Positions 10,199 to 23,700 of a stretch of DNA of 64,000 nt are shown here, piece after piece. The DNA lies in contig JARWIR010000024.1 of assembly GCA_029959085.1 (NCBI GenBank), forward strand, positions 15,984,296-16,048,295, read 5' to 3'. Both the position numbers and the translations under genes were made by a program. Numbering within the stretch: position 1 is the first letter of the stretch; each line of letters opens with the position of its first letter. Under the pieces are notes generated by a model. It saw nothing but the letters and a program-made list of their open reading frames with translations. It was not told the DNA's origin and made no database searches. Source of the DNA: Nemophila menziesii (lineage: Eukaryota; Streptophyta; Magnoliopsida; Boraginales; Hydrophyllaceae).

Positions 10199-10839
10199 CC
10201 TTAACTTTTAAATCAATAAATTTCATCTTTGTCCATTGTCTTAGTTATAACTTATTTTTAATCAGGGTTCTGGTTCTTGAAAAACGACTCGCATAATTTT
10301 TTAACTATGTCAACATCTTTCAATCAAAGAATTTCGATAGAATAGTAAATGCAAGTACAAATCATCATGCATAAAAACAATAAAATTTCCTATAGACGGT
10401 TCACAAGTATTGAAAAATAGTTGTTTACTCTTTTTACAGGTAAATCATATTTAAAATAAAAATGTTTTGTGGAGCAACACATACAAATGGAGTAGAAATT
10501 CGAATGCAAAGTAAATGATTCTCTATTAGCTACCCAGAGTGTCCCGTGTTCCAGTTTTGCAACGTTTATAATAGTTTGTCTTCAAAGTTTTGAATATTTT
10601 AATTTTTTCTTTATCTTTTGTTTACTTCAAATGGAATTTTAGTTAGATATGTGGTTCTTGTAAAAAGTCCCACAAACAGTTTGAATTAGTACACATATTT
10701 AAGTCTAAGGGTTAAAATAGAAGATTAACTGTATTTCAAAACGTCATGCGTAAAGAAAACTCACTTTAAGCGGCTCACTAATATATAAGTAATATGCGTT
10801 TACTATTTTGACGCATAAATCTTCTTTAATATAAATATA
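10078..10839 (+). repeat. Representative family A unit, showing its alpha and beta half-units
   Basis: Alpha runs about 10078-10461 and beta about 10462-10839. The halves align along their length. gactctctaccaagagtgtc in alpha matches attctctattagctacc...gagtgtc in beta. ggttcttgaaaa...gactcgca matches ggttcttgtaaaa...gtcccaca. atgcataaaaacaat matches atgcgtaaagaaaac. gacggttcacaagtat matches gcggctcactaatat. The present unit is therefore an old duplication of a monomer of about 380 bp, roughly two nucleosome lengths. Beta reads cccgtgttccagttttg where alpha has a paired T arm. Confidence 0.88.
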
Positions 10840-13800
10840 AAGTTTGTTGTATCCAACCAAACAACCGTTGTAGCAAATCCAACATAAAGACTAAGATTAT
10901 CGACTCTCTACCAAGAGTGTCCCAGGTTCAAGTCCTGGCAACGGTTATAATACTTTTTTTCCTTAACTTTTAAATCAATAAATTTCATCTTTGTCCATTG
11001 TCTTAGTTATAACTTATTTTTAATCAGGGTTCTGGTTCTTGAAAAACGACTCGCATAATTTTTTAACTATGTCAACATCTTTCAGTCAAAGAATTTCGAT
11101 AGAATAGTAAATGCAAGTAGAAATCATCATGCATAAAAACAATAAAATTTCCTATAGACGGTTCACAAGTATTGAAAAAGAGTTGTGTACTCTTTTTACA
11201 GGTAAATCATATTTAAAATAAAAACGTTTTGTGGAGCAACACATACAAATGGAGTAGAAATTCGAATGCAAAGTAAATGATTCTCTATTAGCTACCAAGA
11301 GTGTCCCGTGTTCCAGTTTTGCAACGTTTATAATAGTTTGTCTTCAAAGTTTTGAATATTTTAATTTTTTCTTTATCTTTTGTTTACTTCAAATGGGATT
11401 TTAGTTAGATATGTGGTTCTTGTAAAAAGTCCCACAAACAGTTTGAAATTAGTACACATATTTAAGTCTAAGGGTTAAAATAGAAGATTAAATGTATTTC
11501 AAAACGTCATGCGTAAAGAAAACTCACTTTAAGCGGCTCACTAATATATAAGTAATATGCGTTTACTATTTTGACGCATAAATCTTCTTTAATATAAATA
11601 TAAAGTTTGTTGTATCCAACCAAACAACCGTTGTAGCAAATCCAACATAAAGACTAAGATTATCGACTCTCTACCAAGAGTGTCCTAGGTTCAAGTCCTG
11701 GCAACGGTTATAATACTTTTTTTCCTTAACTTTTAAATCAATAAATTTCATCTTTGTCCATTGTCTTAGTTATAACTTATTTTTAATCAGGGTTCTGGTT
11801 CTTGAAAAACGACTCGCATAATTTTTTAACTATGTCAACATCTTTCAGTCAAAGAATTCCGATAGAATAGTAAATGCAAGTAGAAATCATCATGCATAAA
11901 AACAATAAAATTTCCTATAGACGGTTCACAAGTATTGAAAAAGAGTTGTGTACTCTTTTTACAGGTAAATCATATTTAAAATAAAAACGTTTTGTGGAGC
12001 AACACATACAAATGGAGTAGAAATTCGAATGCAAAGTAAATGATTCTCTATTAGCTACCAAGAGTGTCCCGTGTTCCAGTTTTGCAACGTTTATAATAGT
12101 TTGTCTTCAAAGTTTTGAATATTTTAATTTTTTCTTTATCTTTTGTTTACTTCAAATGGGATTTTAGTTAGATATGTGGTTCTTGTAAAAAGTCCCACAA
12201 ACAGTTTGAAATTAGTACACATATTTAAGTCTAAGGGTTAAAATAGAAGATTAAATGTATTTCAAAACGTCATGCGTAAAGAAAACTCACTTTAAGCGGC
12301 TCACTAATATATAAGTAATATGCGTTTACTATTTTGACGCATAAATCTTCTTTAATATAAATATAAAGTTTGTTGTATCCAACCAAACAACCGTTGTAGC
12401 AAATCCAACATAAAGACTAAGATTATCGACTCTCTACCAAGAGTGTCCCAGGTTCAAGTCCTGGCAACGGTTATAATACTTTTTTTCCTTAACTTTTAAA
12501 TCAATAAATTTCATCTTTGTCCATTGTCTTAGTTATAACTTATTTTTAATCAGGGTTCTGGTTCTTGAAAAACGACTCGCATAATTTTTTAACTATGTCA
12601 ACATCTTTCAATCAAAGAATTTCGATAGAATAGTAAATGCAAGTAGAAATCATCATGCATAAAAACAATAAAATTTCCTATAGACGGTTCACAAGTATTG
12701 AAAAATAGTTATTTACTCTTTTTACAGGTAAATCATATTTAAAATAAAAACGTTTTGTGGAGCAACACATACAAATGGAGTAGAAATTCGAATGCAAAGT
12801 AAATGATTCTCTATTAGCTACCAAGAGTGTCCCGTGTTCCAGTTTTGCAACGTTTATAATAGTTTGTCTTCAAAGTTTTGAATATTTTAATTTTTTCTTT
12901 ATCTTTTGTTTACTTCAAATGGGATTTTAGTTAGATATGTGGTTCTTGTAAAAAGTCCCACAAACAGTTTGAAATTAGTACACATATTTAAGTCTAAGGG
13001 TTAAAATAGAAGATTAAATGTATTTCAAAACGTCATGCGTAAAGAAAACTCACTTTAAGCGGCTCACTAATATATAAGTAATATGCGTTTACTATTTTGA
13101 CGCATAAATCTTCTTTAATATAAATATAAAGTTTGTTGTATCCAACCAAACAACCGTTGTAGCAAATCCAACATAAAGACTAAGATTATCGACTCTCTAC
13201 CAAGAGTGTCCCAGGTTCAAGTCCTGGCAACGGTTATAATACTTTTTTTCCTTAACTTTTAAATCAATAAATTTCATCTTTGTCCATTGTCTTAGTTATA
13301 ACTTATTTTTAATCAGGGTTCTGGTTCTTGAAAAACGACTCGCATAATTTTTTAACTATGTCAACATCTTTCAATCAAAGAATTTCGATAGAATAGTAAA
13401 TGCAAGTAGAAATCATCATGCATAAAAACAATAAAATTTCCTATAGACGGTTCACAAGTATTGAAAAATAGTTGTTTACTCTTTTTACAGGTAAATCATA
13501 TTTAAAATAAAAATGTTTTGTGGAGCAACACATACAAATGGAGTAGAAATTCGAATGCAAAGTAAATGATTCTCTATTAGCTACCCAGAGTGTCCCGTGT
13601 TCCAGTTTTGCAACGTTTATAATAGTTTGTCTTCAAAGTTTTGAATATTTTAATTTTTTCTTTATCTTTTGTTTACTTCAAATGGAATTTTAGTTAGATA
13701 TGTGGTTCTTGTAAAAAGTCCCACAAACAGTTTGAATTAGTACACATATTTAAGTCTAAGGGTTAAAATAGAAGATTAAATGTATTTCAAAACGTCATGC

Positions 13801-16272
13801 GTAAAGAAAACTCACTTTAAGCGGCTCACTAATATATAAGTAATATGCGTTTACTATTTTGACGCATAAATCTTCTTTAATATAAATATAAAGTTTGTTG
13901 TATCCAACCAAACAACCGTTGTAGCAAATCCAACATAAAGACTAAGATTATCGACTCTCTACCAAGAGTGTCCCAGGTTCAAGTCCTGGCAACGGTTATA
14001 ATACTTTTTTTCCTTAACTTTTAAATCAATAAATTTCATCTTTGTCCATTGTCTTAGTTATAACTTATTTTTAATCAGGGTTCTGGTTCTTGAAAAACGA
14101 CTCGCATAATTTTTTAACTATGTCAACATCTTTCAGTCAAAGAATTTCGATAGAATAGTAAATGCAAGTAGAAATCATCATGCATAAAAACAATAAAATT
14201 TCCTATAGACGGTTCACAAGTATTGAAAAAGAGTTGTGTACTCTTTTTACAGGTAAATCATATTTAAAATAAAAACGTTTTGTGGAGCAACACATACAAA
14301 TGGAGTAGAAATTCGAATGCAAAGTAAATGATTCTCTATTAGCTACCAAGAGTGTCCCGTGTTCCAGTTTTGCAACGTTTATAATAGTTTGTCTTCAAAG
14401 TTTTGAATATTTTAATTTTTTCTTTATCTTTTGTTTACTTCAAATGGGATTTTAGTTAGATATGTGGTTCTTGTAAAAAGTCCCACAAACAGTTTGAAAT
14501 TAGTACACATATTTAAGTCTAAGGGTTAAAATAGAAGATTAAATGTATTTCAAAACGTCATGCGTAAAGAAAACTCACTTTAAGCGGCTCACTAATATAT
14601 AAGTAATATGCGTTTACTATTTTGACGCATAAATCTTCTTTAATATAAATATAAAGTTTGTTGTATCCAACCAAACAACCGTTGTAGCAAATCCAACATA
14701 AAGACTAAGATTATCGACTCTCTACCAAGAGTGTCCCAGGTTCAAGTCCTGGCAACGGTTATAATACTTTTTTTCCTTAACTTTTAAATCAATAAATTTC
14801 ATCTTTGTCCATTGTCTTAGTTATAACTTATTTTTAATCAGGGTTCTGGTTCTTGAAAAACGACTCGCATAATTTTTTAACTATGTCAACATCTTTCAAT
14901 CAAAGAATTTCGATAGAATAGTAAATGCAAGTAGAAATCATCATGCATAAAAACAATAAAATTTCCTATAGACGGTTGACAAGTATTGAAAAATAGTTGT
15001 TTACTCTTTTTACAGGTAAATCATATTTAAAATAAAAATGTTTTGTGGAGCAACACATACAAATGGAGTAGAAATTCGAATGCAAAGTAAATGATTCTCT
15101 ATTAGCTACCCAGAGTGTCCCGTGTTCCAGTTTTGCAACGTTTATAATAGTTTGTCTTCAAAGTTTTGAATATTTTAATTTTTTCTTTATCTTTTGTTTA
15201 CTTCAAATGGAATTTTAGTTAGATATGTGGTTCTTGTAAAAAGTCCCACAAACAGTTTGAATTAGTACACATATTTAAGTCTAAGGGTTAAAATAGAAGA
15301 TTAAATGTATTTCAAAACGTCATGCGTAAAGAAAACTCACTTTAAGCGGCTCACTAATATATAAGTAATATGCGTTTACTATTTTGACGCATAAATCTTC
15401 TTTAATATAAATATAAAGTTTGTTGTATCCAACCAAACAACCGTTGTAGCAAATCCAACATAAAGACTAAGATTATCGACTCTCTACCAAGAGTGTCCCA
15501 GGTTCAAGTCCTGGCAACGGTTATAATACTTTTTTTCCTTAACTTTTAAATCAATAAATTTCATCTTTGTCCATTGTCTTAGTTATAACTTATTTTTAAT
15601 CAGGGTTCTGGTTCTTGAAAAACGACTCGCATAATTTTTTAACTATGTCAACATCTTTCAGTCAAAGAATTTCGATAGAATAGTAAATGCAAGTAGAAAT
15701 CATCATGCATAAAAACAATAAAATTTCCTATAGACGGTTCACAAGTATTGAAAAAGAGTTGTGTACTCTTTTTACAGGTAAATCATATTTAAAATAAAAA
15801 CGTTTTGTGGAGCAACACATACAAATGGAGTAGAAATTCGAATGCAAAGTAAATGATTCTCTATTAGCTACCAAGAGTGTCCCGTGTTCCAGTTTTGCAA
15901 CGTTTATAATAGTTTGTCTTCAAAGTTTTGAATATTTTAATTTTTTCTTTATCTTTTGTTTACTTCAAATGGGATTTTAGTTAGATATGTGGTTCTTGTA
16001 AAAAGTCCCACAAACAGTTTGAAATTAGTACACATATTTAAGTCTAAGGGTTAAAATAGAAGATTAAATGTATTTCAAAACGTCATGCGTAAAGAAAACT
16101 CACTTTAAGCGGCTCACTAATATATAAGTAATATGCGTTTACTATTTTGACGCATAAATCTTCTTTAATATAAATATAAAGTTTGTTGTATCCAACCAAA
16201 CAACCGTTGTAGCAAATCCAACATAAAGACTAAGATTATCGACTCTCTACCAAGAGTGTCCCAGGTTCAAGT

Positions 16273-17798
16273 CCTGGCAACGGTTATAATACTTTTTTTC
16301 CTTAACTTTTAAATCAATAAATTTCATCTTTGTCCATTGTCTTAGTTATAACTTATTTTTAATCAGGGTTTTGGTTCTTGAAAAACGACTCGCATAAATT
16401 TTTCACTATGTCAACATCTTTCAGTCAAAGAATTTCGATAGAATAGTAAATGCAAGTAGAAATCATCATGCATAAAAACAATAAAATTTCCTATAGACGG
16501 TTCACAAGTATTGAAAAAGAGTTGTTTACTCTTTTTACAGGTAAATCATATTTAAAATAAAAAAGTGTTGTGGAGCAACACATACAAATGGAGTAGAAAT
16601 TCGAATGCAAAGTAAATGATTCTCTATTTGCTACCAAGAGTGTCCCGTGTTCCAGCTTTGCAACGTTTATAATAGTTTGTCTTCAAAGTTTTGAATATTT
16701 TAATTTTTTCTTTATCTTTTGTTTGCTTCAAATGGAATTCTAGTTAGATATGTGGTTCTTGTAAATAGTCCCACAAACAGTTTGAAATTAGTACACATAT
16801 TTAAGTCTAAGGGTTAAAATAGAAGATTAAATGTATTTCAAAACGTCATGCGTAAAGAAAACTCACTTTAAGCGGCTCACTAATATATAAGTAATATGCG
16901 TTTACTATTTTGACGCATAAATCTTCTTTAATATAAATATAAAGTTTGTTGTATCCAACCAAACAACCGTTGTAGCAAATCCAACATAAAGACTAAGATT
17001 ATCGACTCTCTACCAAGAGTGTCCCAGGTTCAAGTCCTGGCAACGGTTATAATACTTTTTTTCCTTAACTTTTAAATCAATAAATTTCATCTTTGTCCAT
17101 TGTCTTAGTTATAACTTATTTTTAATCAGGGTTTTGGTTCTTGAAAAACGACTCGCATAAATTTTTCACTATGTCAACATCTTTCAGTCAAAGAATTTCG
17201 ATAGAATAGTAAATGCAAGTAGAAATCATCATGCATAAAAACAATAAAATTTCCTATAGACGGTTCACAAGTATTGAAAAAGAGTTGTTTACTCTTTTTA
17301 CAGGTAAATCATATTTAAAATAAAAAAGTGTTGTGGAGCAACACATACAAATGGAGTAGAAATTCGAATGCAAAGTAAATGATTCTCTATTTGCTACCAA
17401 GAGTGTCCCGTGTTCCAGCTTTGCAACGTTTATAATAGTTTGTCTTCAAAGTTTTGAATATTTTAATTTTTTCTTTATCTTTTGTTTGCTTCAAATGGAA
17501 TTCTAGTTAGATATGTGGTTCTTGTAAATAGTCCCACAAACAGTTTGAAATTAGTACACATATTTAAGTCTAAGGGTTAAAATAGAAGATTAAATGTATT
17601 TCAAAACGTCATGCGTAAAGAAAACTCACTTTAAGCGGCTCACTAATATATAAGTAATATGCGTTTACTATTTTGACGCATAAATCTTCTTTAATATAAA
17701 TATAAAGTTTGTTGTATCCAACCAAACAACCGTTGTAGCAAATCCAACATAAAGACTAAGATTATCGACTCTCTACCAAGAGTGTCCCAGGTTCAAGT
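16273..17798 (+). repeat. Two adjacent family A units that look identical
   Basis: Units 16273-17035 and 17036-17798 share all the variants I checked (cgcataaatttttcactatg, ccagctttgc, tttgcttcaaatgg, gtaaatagtcc). I saw no difference by eye. This points to a very recent unit duplication or conversion. Confidence 0.7.
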
Positions 17799-20700
17799 CC
17801 TGGCAACGGTTATAATACTTTTTTTCCTTAACTTTTAAATCAATAAATTTCATCTTTGTCCATTGTCTTAGTTATAACTTATTTTTAATCAGGGTTTTGG
17901 TTCTTGAAAAACGACTCGCATAAATTTTTCACTATGTCAACATCTTTCAGTCAAAGAATTTCGATAGAATAGTAAATGCAAGTAGAAATCATCATGCATA
18001 AAAACAATAAAATTTCCTATAGATGGTTCACAAGTATTGAAAAAGAGTTGTTTACTCTTTTTACAGGTAAATCATATTTAAAATAAAAAAGTGTTGTGGA
18101 GCAACACATACAAATGGAGTAGAAATTCCAATGCAAAGTAAATGATTCTCTATTTGCTACCAAGAGTGTCCCGTGTTCCAGCTTTGCAACGTTTATAATA
18201 GTTTGTCTTCAAAGTTTTGAATATTTTAATTTTTTCTTTATCTTTTGTTTACTTCAAATGGAATTTTAGTTAGATATGTGGTTCTTGTAAAAAGTCCCAC
18301 AAACAGTTTGAATTAGTACACATATTTAAGTCTAAGGGTTAAAATAGAAGATTAAATGTATTTCAAAACGTCATGCGTAAAGAAAACTCACTTTAAGCGG
18401 CTCACTAATATATAAGTAATATGCGTTTACTATTTTGACGCATAAATCTTCTTTAATATAAATATAAAGTTTGTTGTATCCAATCAAACAACCGTTGTAG
18501 CAAATCCAACATAAAGACTAAGATTATTGACTCTCTACCAAGAGTGTCCCAGGTTCAAGTCCTGGCAACGGTTATAATACTTTTTTTCCTTAACTTTTAA
18601 ATCAATAAATTTCATCTTTGTCCATTGTCTTAGTTATAACTTATTTTTAATCAGGGTTTTGGTTCTTAAAAAACGACTAGCATAAATTTTTCACTATGTC
18701 AACATCTTTCAGTCAAAGAATTTCGATAGAATAGTAAATGCAAGTAGAAATCATCATGCATAAAAACAATAAAATTTCCTATAGACGGTTCACAAGTATT
18801 GAAAAAGAGTTGTGTACTCTTTTTACTAGTAAATCATATTTAAAATAAAAACGTTTTGTGGAGCAACACATACAAATGGAGTAGAAATTCCAATGCAAAG
18901 TAAATGATTCTCTATTTGCTACCAAGAGTGTCCCGTGTTCCAGTTTTGCAACGTTTATAATAGTTTGTCTTCAAAGTTTTGAATATTTTAATTTTTTCTT
19001 TATCTTTTGTTTACTTCAAATGGGATTTTAGTTAGATATGTGGTTCTTGTAAATAGTCCCACAAACAGTTTGAAATTAGTACACATATTTAAGTCTAAGG
19101 GTTAAAATAGAAGATTAAATGTATTTCAAAACGTCATGCGTAAAGAAAACTCACTTTAAGCGGCTCACAAATATATAAGTAATATGCGTTTACTATTTTG
19201 ACGCATAAATCTTCTTTAATATAAATATAAAGTTTGTTGTATCCAACCAAACAACCGTTGTAGCAAATCCAACATAAAGACTAAGATTATCGACTCTCTA
19301 CCAAGAGTGTCCCAGGTTCAAGTCCTGGCAACGGTTATAATACTTTTTTTCCTTAACTTTTAAATCAATAAATTTCATCTTTGTCCATTGTCTTAGTTAT
19401 AACTTATTTTTAATCAGGGTTTTGGTTCTTGAAAAACGACTCGCATAAATTTTTCACTATGTCAACATCTTTCAGTCAAAGAATTTCGATAGAATAGTAA
19501 ATGCAAGTAGAAATCATCATGCATAAAAACAATAAAATTTCCTATAGACGGTTCACAAGTATTGAAAAAGAGTTGTTTACTCTTTTTACAGGTAAATCAT
19601 ATTTAAAATAAAAAAGTGTTGTGGAGCAACACATACAAATGGAGTAGAAATTCCAATGCAAAGTAAATGATTCTCTATTTGCTACCAAGAGTGTCCCGTG
19701 TTCCAGCTTTGCAACGTTTATAATAGTTTGTCTTCAAAGTTTTGAATATTTTAATTTTTTCTTTATCTTTTGTATGCTTCAAATGGAATTCTAGTTAGAT
19801 ATGTGGTTCTTGTAAATAGTCCCACAAACAGTTTGAAATTAGTACACATATTTAAGTCTAAGGGTTAAAATAGAAGATTAAATGTATTTCAAAACGTCAT
19901 GCGTAAAGAAAACTCACTTTAAGCGGCTCACTAATATATAAGTAATATGCGTTTACTATTTTGACGCATAAATCTTCTTTAATATAAATATAAAGTTTGT
20001 TGTATCCAACCAAACAACCGTTGTAGCAAATCCAACATAAAGACTAAGATTATCGACTCTCTACCAAGAGTGTCCCAGGTTCAAGTCCTGGCAACGGTTA
20101 TAATACTTTTTTTCCTTAACTTTTAAATCAATAAATTTCATCTTTGTCCATTGTCTTAGTTATAACTTATTTTTATTCAGGGTTCTGGTTCTTGAAAAAA
20201 GACTCGCATAAATTTTTAACTATGTCAACATCTTTCAGTCAAAGAATTTCGATAGAATAGTAAATGCAAGTAGAAATCATCATGCATAAAAACAATAAAA
20301 TTTCCTATAGACGGTTCACAAGTATTGAAAAAGAGTTGTTTACTCTTTTTACAGGTAAATCATATTTATAATAAAAAAGTGTTGTGGAGCAACACATACA
20401 AATGGAGTAGAAATTCCAATGCAAAGTAAATGATTCTCTATTTGCTACCAAGAGTGTCCCGTGTTCCAGCTTTGCAACGTTTATAATAGTTTGTCTTCAA
20501 AGTTTTGAATATTTTAATTTTTTCTTTATCTTTTTTTTACTTCAAATGGAATTCTAGTTAGATATGTGGTTCTTGTAAAAATTCCCACAAACAGTTTGAA
20601 ATTAGTACACATATTTAAGTCTAAGGGTTAAAATAGAAGATTAAATGTATTTCAAAACGTCATGCGTAAAGAAAACTCACTTTAAGCGGCTCACTAATAT

Positions 20701-23700
20701 ATAAGTAATATGCGTTTACTATTTTGACGCATAAATCTTCTTTAATATAAATATAAAGTTTGTTGTATCCAACCAAACAACCGTTGTAGCAAATCCAACA
20801 TAAAGACTAAGATTATCGACTCTCTACCAAGAGTGTCCCAGGTTCATGTCCTGGCAACGGTTATAATACTTTTTATCCTTAACTTTTAAATCAATAAATT
20901 TCATCTTTGTCCATTCTCTTAGTTATAACTTATTTTTATTCAGGGTTCTGGTTCTTGAAAAAAGACTCGCAAAATTTTTTAACTATGTCAACATCTTTCA
21001 GTCAAAGAATTTCGATAGAATAGTAAATGCAAGTAGAAATCATCATGCATAAAAACAATAAAATTTCCTTTAGACGGTTCACAAGTATTGAAAAAGAGTT
21101 GTTTACTCTTTTTACAGGTAAATCATATTTAAAATAAATAAGTGTTGTGGAGCAACACATACAAATGGAGTAGAAATTCGAATGCAAAGTAAATGATTCT
21201 CTATTAGCTACCAAGAGTGTCCCGTGTTCCAGTTTTGCAACGTTTATAATAGTTTGTCTTCAAAGTTTTGAATATTTTAATTTTTTCTTTATCTTTTGTT
21301 TACTTCAAATGGAATTTTAGTTAGATATGTGGTTCTTGTAAAAAGTCCCACAAACAGTTTGAAATTAGTACACATATTTAAGTCTAAGGGTTAAAATAGA
21401 AGATTAAATATATTTCAAAACGTCATGCGTAAAGAAAACTCACTTTAAGCGGCTCACTAATATATAAGTCATATGCATTTACTATTTTGACGCATAAATC
21501 TTCTTTAATATAAATATAAACTTTGTTGTATCCAACCAAACAACCGTTGTAGCAAATCCAACATAAAGACTAAGATTATCGACTCTCTACCAAGAGTGTC
21601 CCAGGTTCAAGTCCTGGCAACGGTTATAATACTTTTTTTCCTTAACTTTTAAATCAATAAATTTCATCTTTGTCCATTGTCTTAGTTATAACTTATTTTT
21701 AATCAGGGTTTTGGTTTTTAAAAAACGACTAGCATAAATTTTTCACTATGTCAACATCTTTCAGTCAAAGAATTTCGATAGAATAGTAAATGCAAGTAGA
21801 AATCATCATGCATAAAAACAATAAAATTTCCTATAGACGGTTCACAAGTATTGAAAAAGAGTTGTGTACTCTTTTTACAGGTAAATCATATTTAAAATAA
21901 AAACGTTTTGTGGAGCAACACATACAAATGGAGTAGAAATTCGAATGCAAAGTAAATGATTCTCTATTAGCTACCAAGAGTGTCCCGTGTTCCAGTTTTG
22001 CAACGTTTATAATAGTTTGTCTTCAAAGTTTTGAATATTTTAATTTTTTCTTTATCTTTTGTTTACTTCAAATGGGATTTTAGTTAGATATGTGGTTCTT
22101 GTAAAAAGTCCCACAAACAGTTTGAAATTAGTACACATATTTAAGTCTAAGGGTTAAAATAGAAGATTAAATGTATTTCAAAACGTCATGCGTAAAGAAA
22201 ACTCACTTTAAGCGGCTCACTAATATATAAGTAATATGCGTTTACTATTTTGACGCATAAATCTTCTTTAATATAAATATAAAGTTTGTTGTATCCAACC
22301 AAACAACCGTTGTAGCAAATCCAACATAAAGACTAAGATTATCGACTCTCTACCAAGAGTGTCCCAGTTTCAAGTCCTGGCAACGGTTATAATACTTTTT
22401 TTCCTTAACTTTTAAATCAATAAATTTCATCTTTGTCCATTGTCTTAGTTATAACTTATTTTTAATCAGGGTTTTGGTTCTTGAAAAACTACTCGCATAA
22501 ATTTTTCACTATGTCAACATCTTTCAGTCAAAGAATTTCGATAGAATAGTAAATGCAAGTAGAAATCATCATGCATAAAAACAATAAAATTTCCTATAGA
22601 CGGTTCACAAGTATTGAAAAAGAGTTGTTTACTCTTTTTACAGGTAAATCATATTTAAAATAAAAAAGTGTTGTGGAGCAACACATACAAATGGAGTAGA
22701 AATTCGAATGCAAAGTAAATGATTCTCTATTTGCTACCAAGAGTGTCCCGTGTTCCAGCTTTGCAACGTTTATAATAGTTTGTCTTCAAAGTTTTGAATA
22801 TTTTAATTTTTTCTTTATCTTTTGTTTGCTTCAAATGGAATTCTAGTTAGATATGTGGTTCTTGTAAATAGTCCCACAAACAGTTTGAAATTAGTACACA
22901 TATTTAAGTCTAAGGGTTAAAATAGAAGATTAAATGTATTTCAAAACGTCATGCGTAAAGAAAACTCACTTTAAGCGGCTCACTAATATATATGTAATAT
23001 GCGTTTACTATTTTGACGCATAAATCTTCTTTAATATAAATATAAAGTTTGTTGTATCCAACCAAACAACCGTTGTAGCAAATCCAACATAAAGACTAAG
23101 ATTATCGACTCTCTACCAAGAGTGTCCCAGGTTCAAGTCCTGGCAACGGTTATAATACTTTTTTTCCTTAACTTTTAAATCAATAAATTTCATCTTTGTC
23201 CATTGTCTTAGTTATAACTTATTTTTATTCAGGGTTCTGGTTCTTGAAAAAAGACTCGCATAAATTTTTAACTATGTCAACATCTTTCAGTCAAAGAATT
23301 TCGATAGAATAGTAAATGCAAGTAGAAATCATCATGCATAAAAACAATAAATTTTCCTATAGACGGTTCACAAGTATTGAAAAAGAGTTGTTTACTCTTT
23401 TTACAGGTAAATCATATTTAAAATAAAAAAGTGTTGTGGAGCAACACATACAAATGGAGTAGAAATTCCAATGCAAAGTAAATGATTCTCTATTTGCTAC
23501 CAAGAGTGTCCCGTGTTCCAGCTTTGCAACGTTTATAATAGTTTGTCTTCAAAGTTTTGAATATTTTAATTTTTTCTTTATCTTTTGTTTACTTCAAATG
23601 GGATTCTAGTTAGATATGTGGTTCTTGTAAAAATTAACACAAACAGTTTGAAATTAGTACACATATTTAAGTCTAAGGGTTAAAATAGAAGATTAAATAT

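Larger units (their letters stand above)
8646..14747 (+). repeat. Four-unit higher-order repeat, two copies of 3,051 bp
   Basis: Variants repeat every fourth unit. The spelling after 'attgaaaaa' runs gagttgtgtac, tagttatttac, tagttgtttac, gagttgtgtac in 8646-11696 and again in the same order in 11697-14747. The one-base deletion cagtttgaattag and the variant tacccagagtg recur in the same slots. All four motif positions are offset by exactly 3,051 bp. A partial two-unit copy follows at about 14748-16272. Confidence 0.85.
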
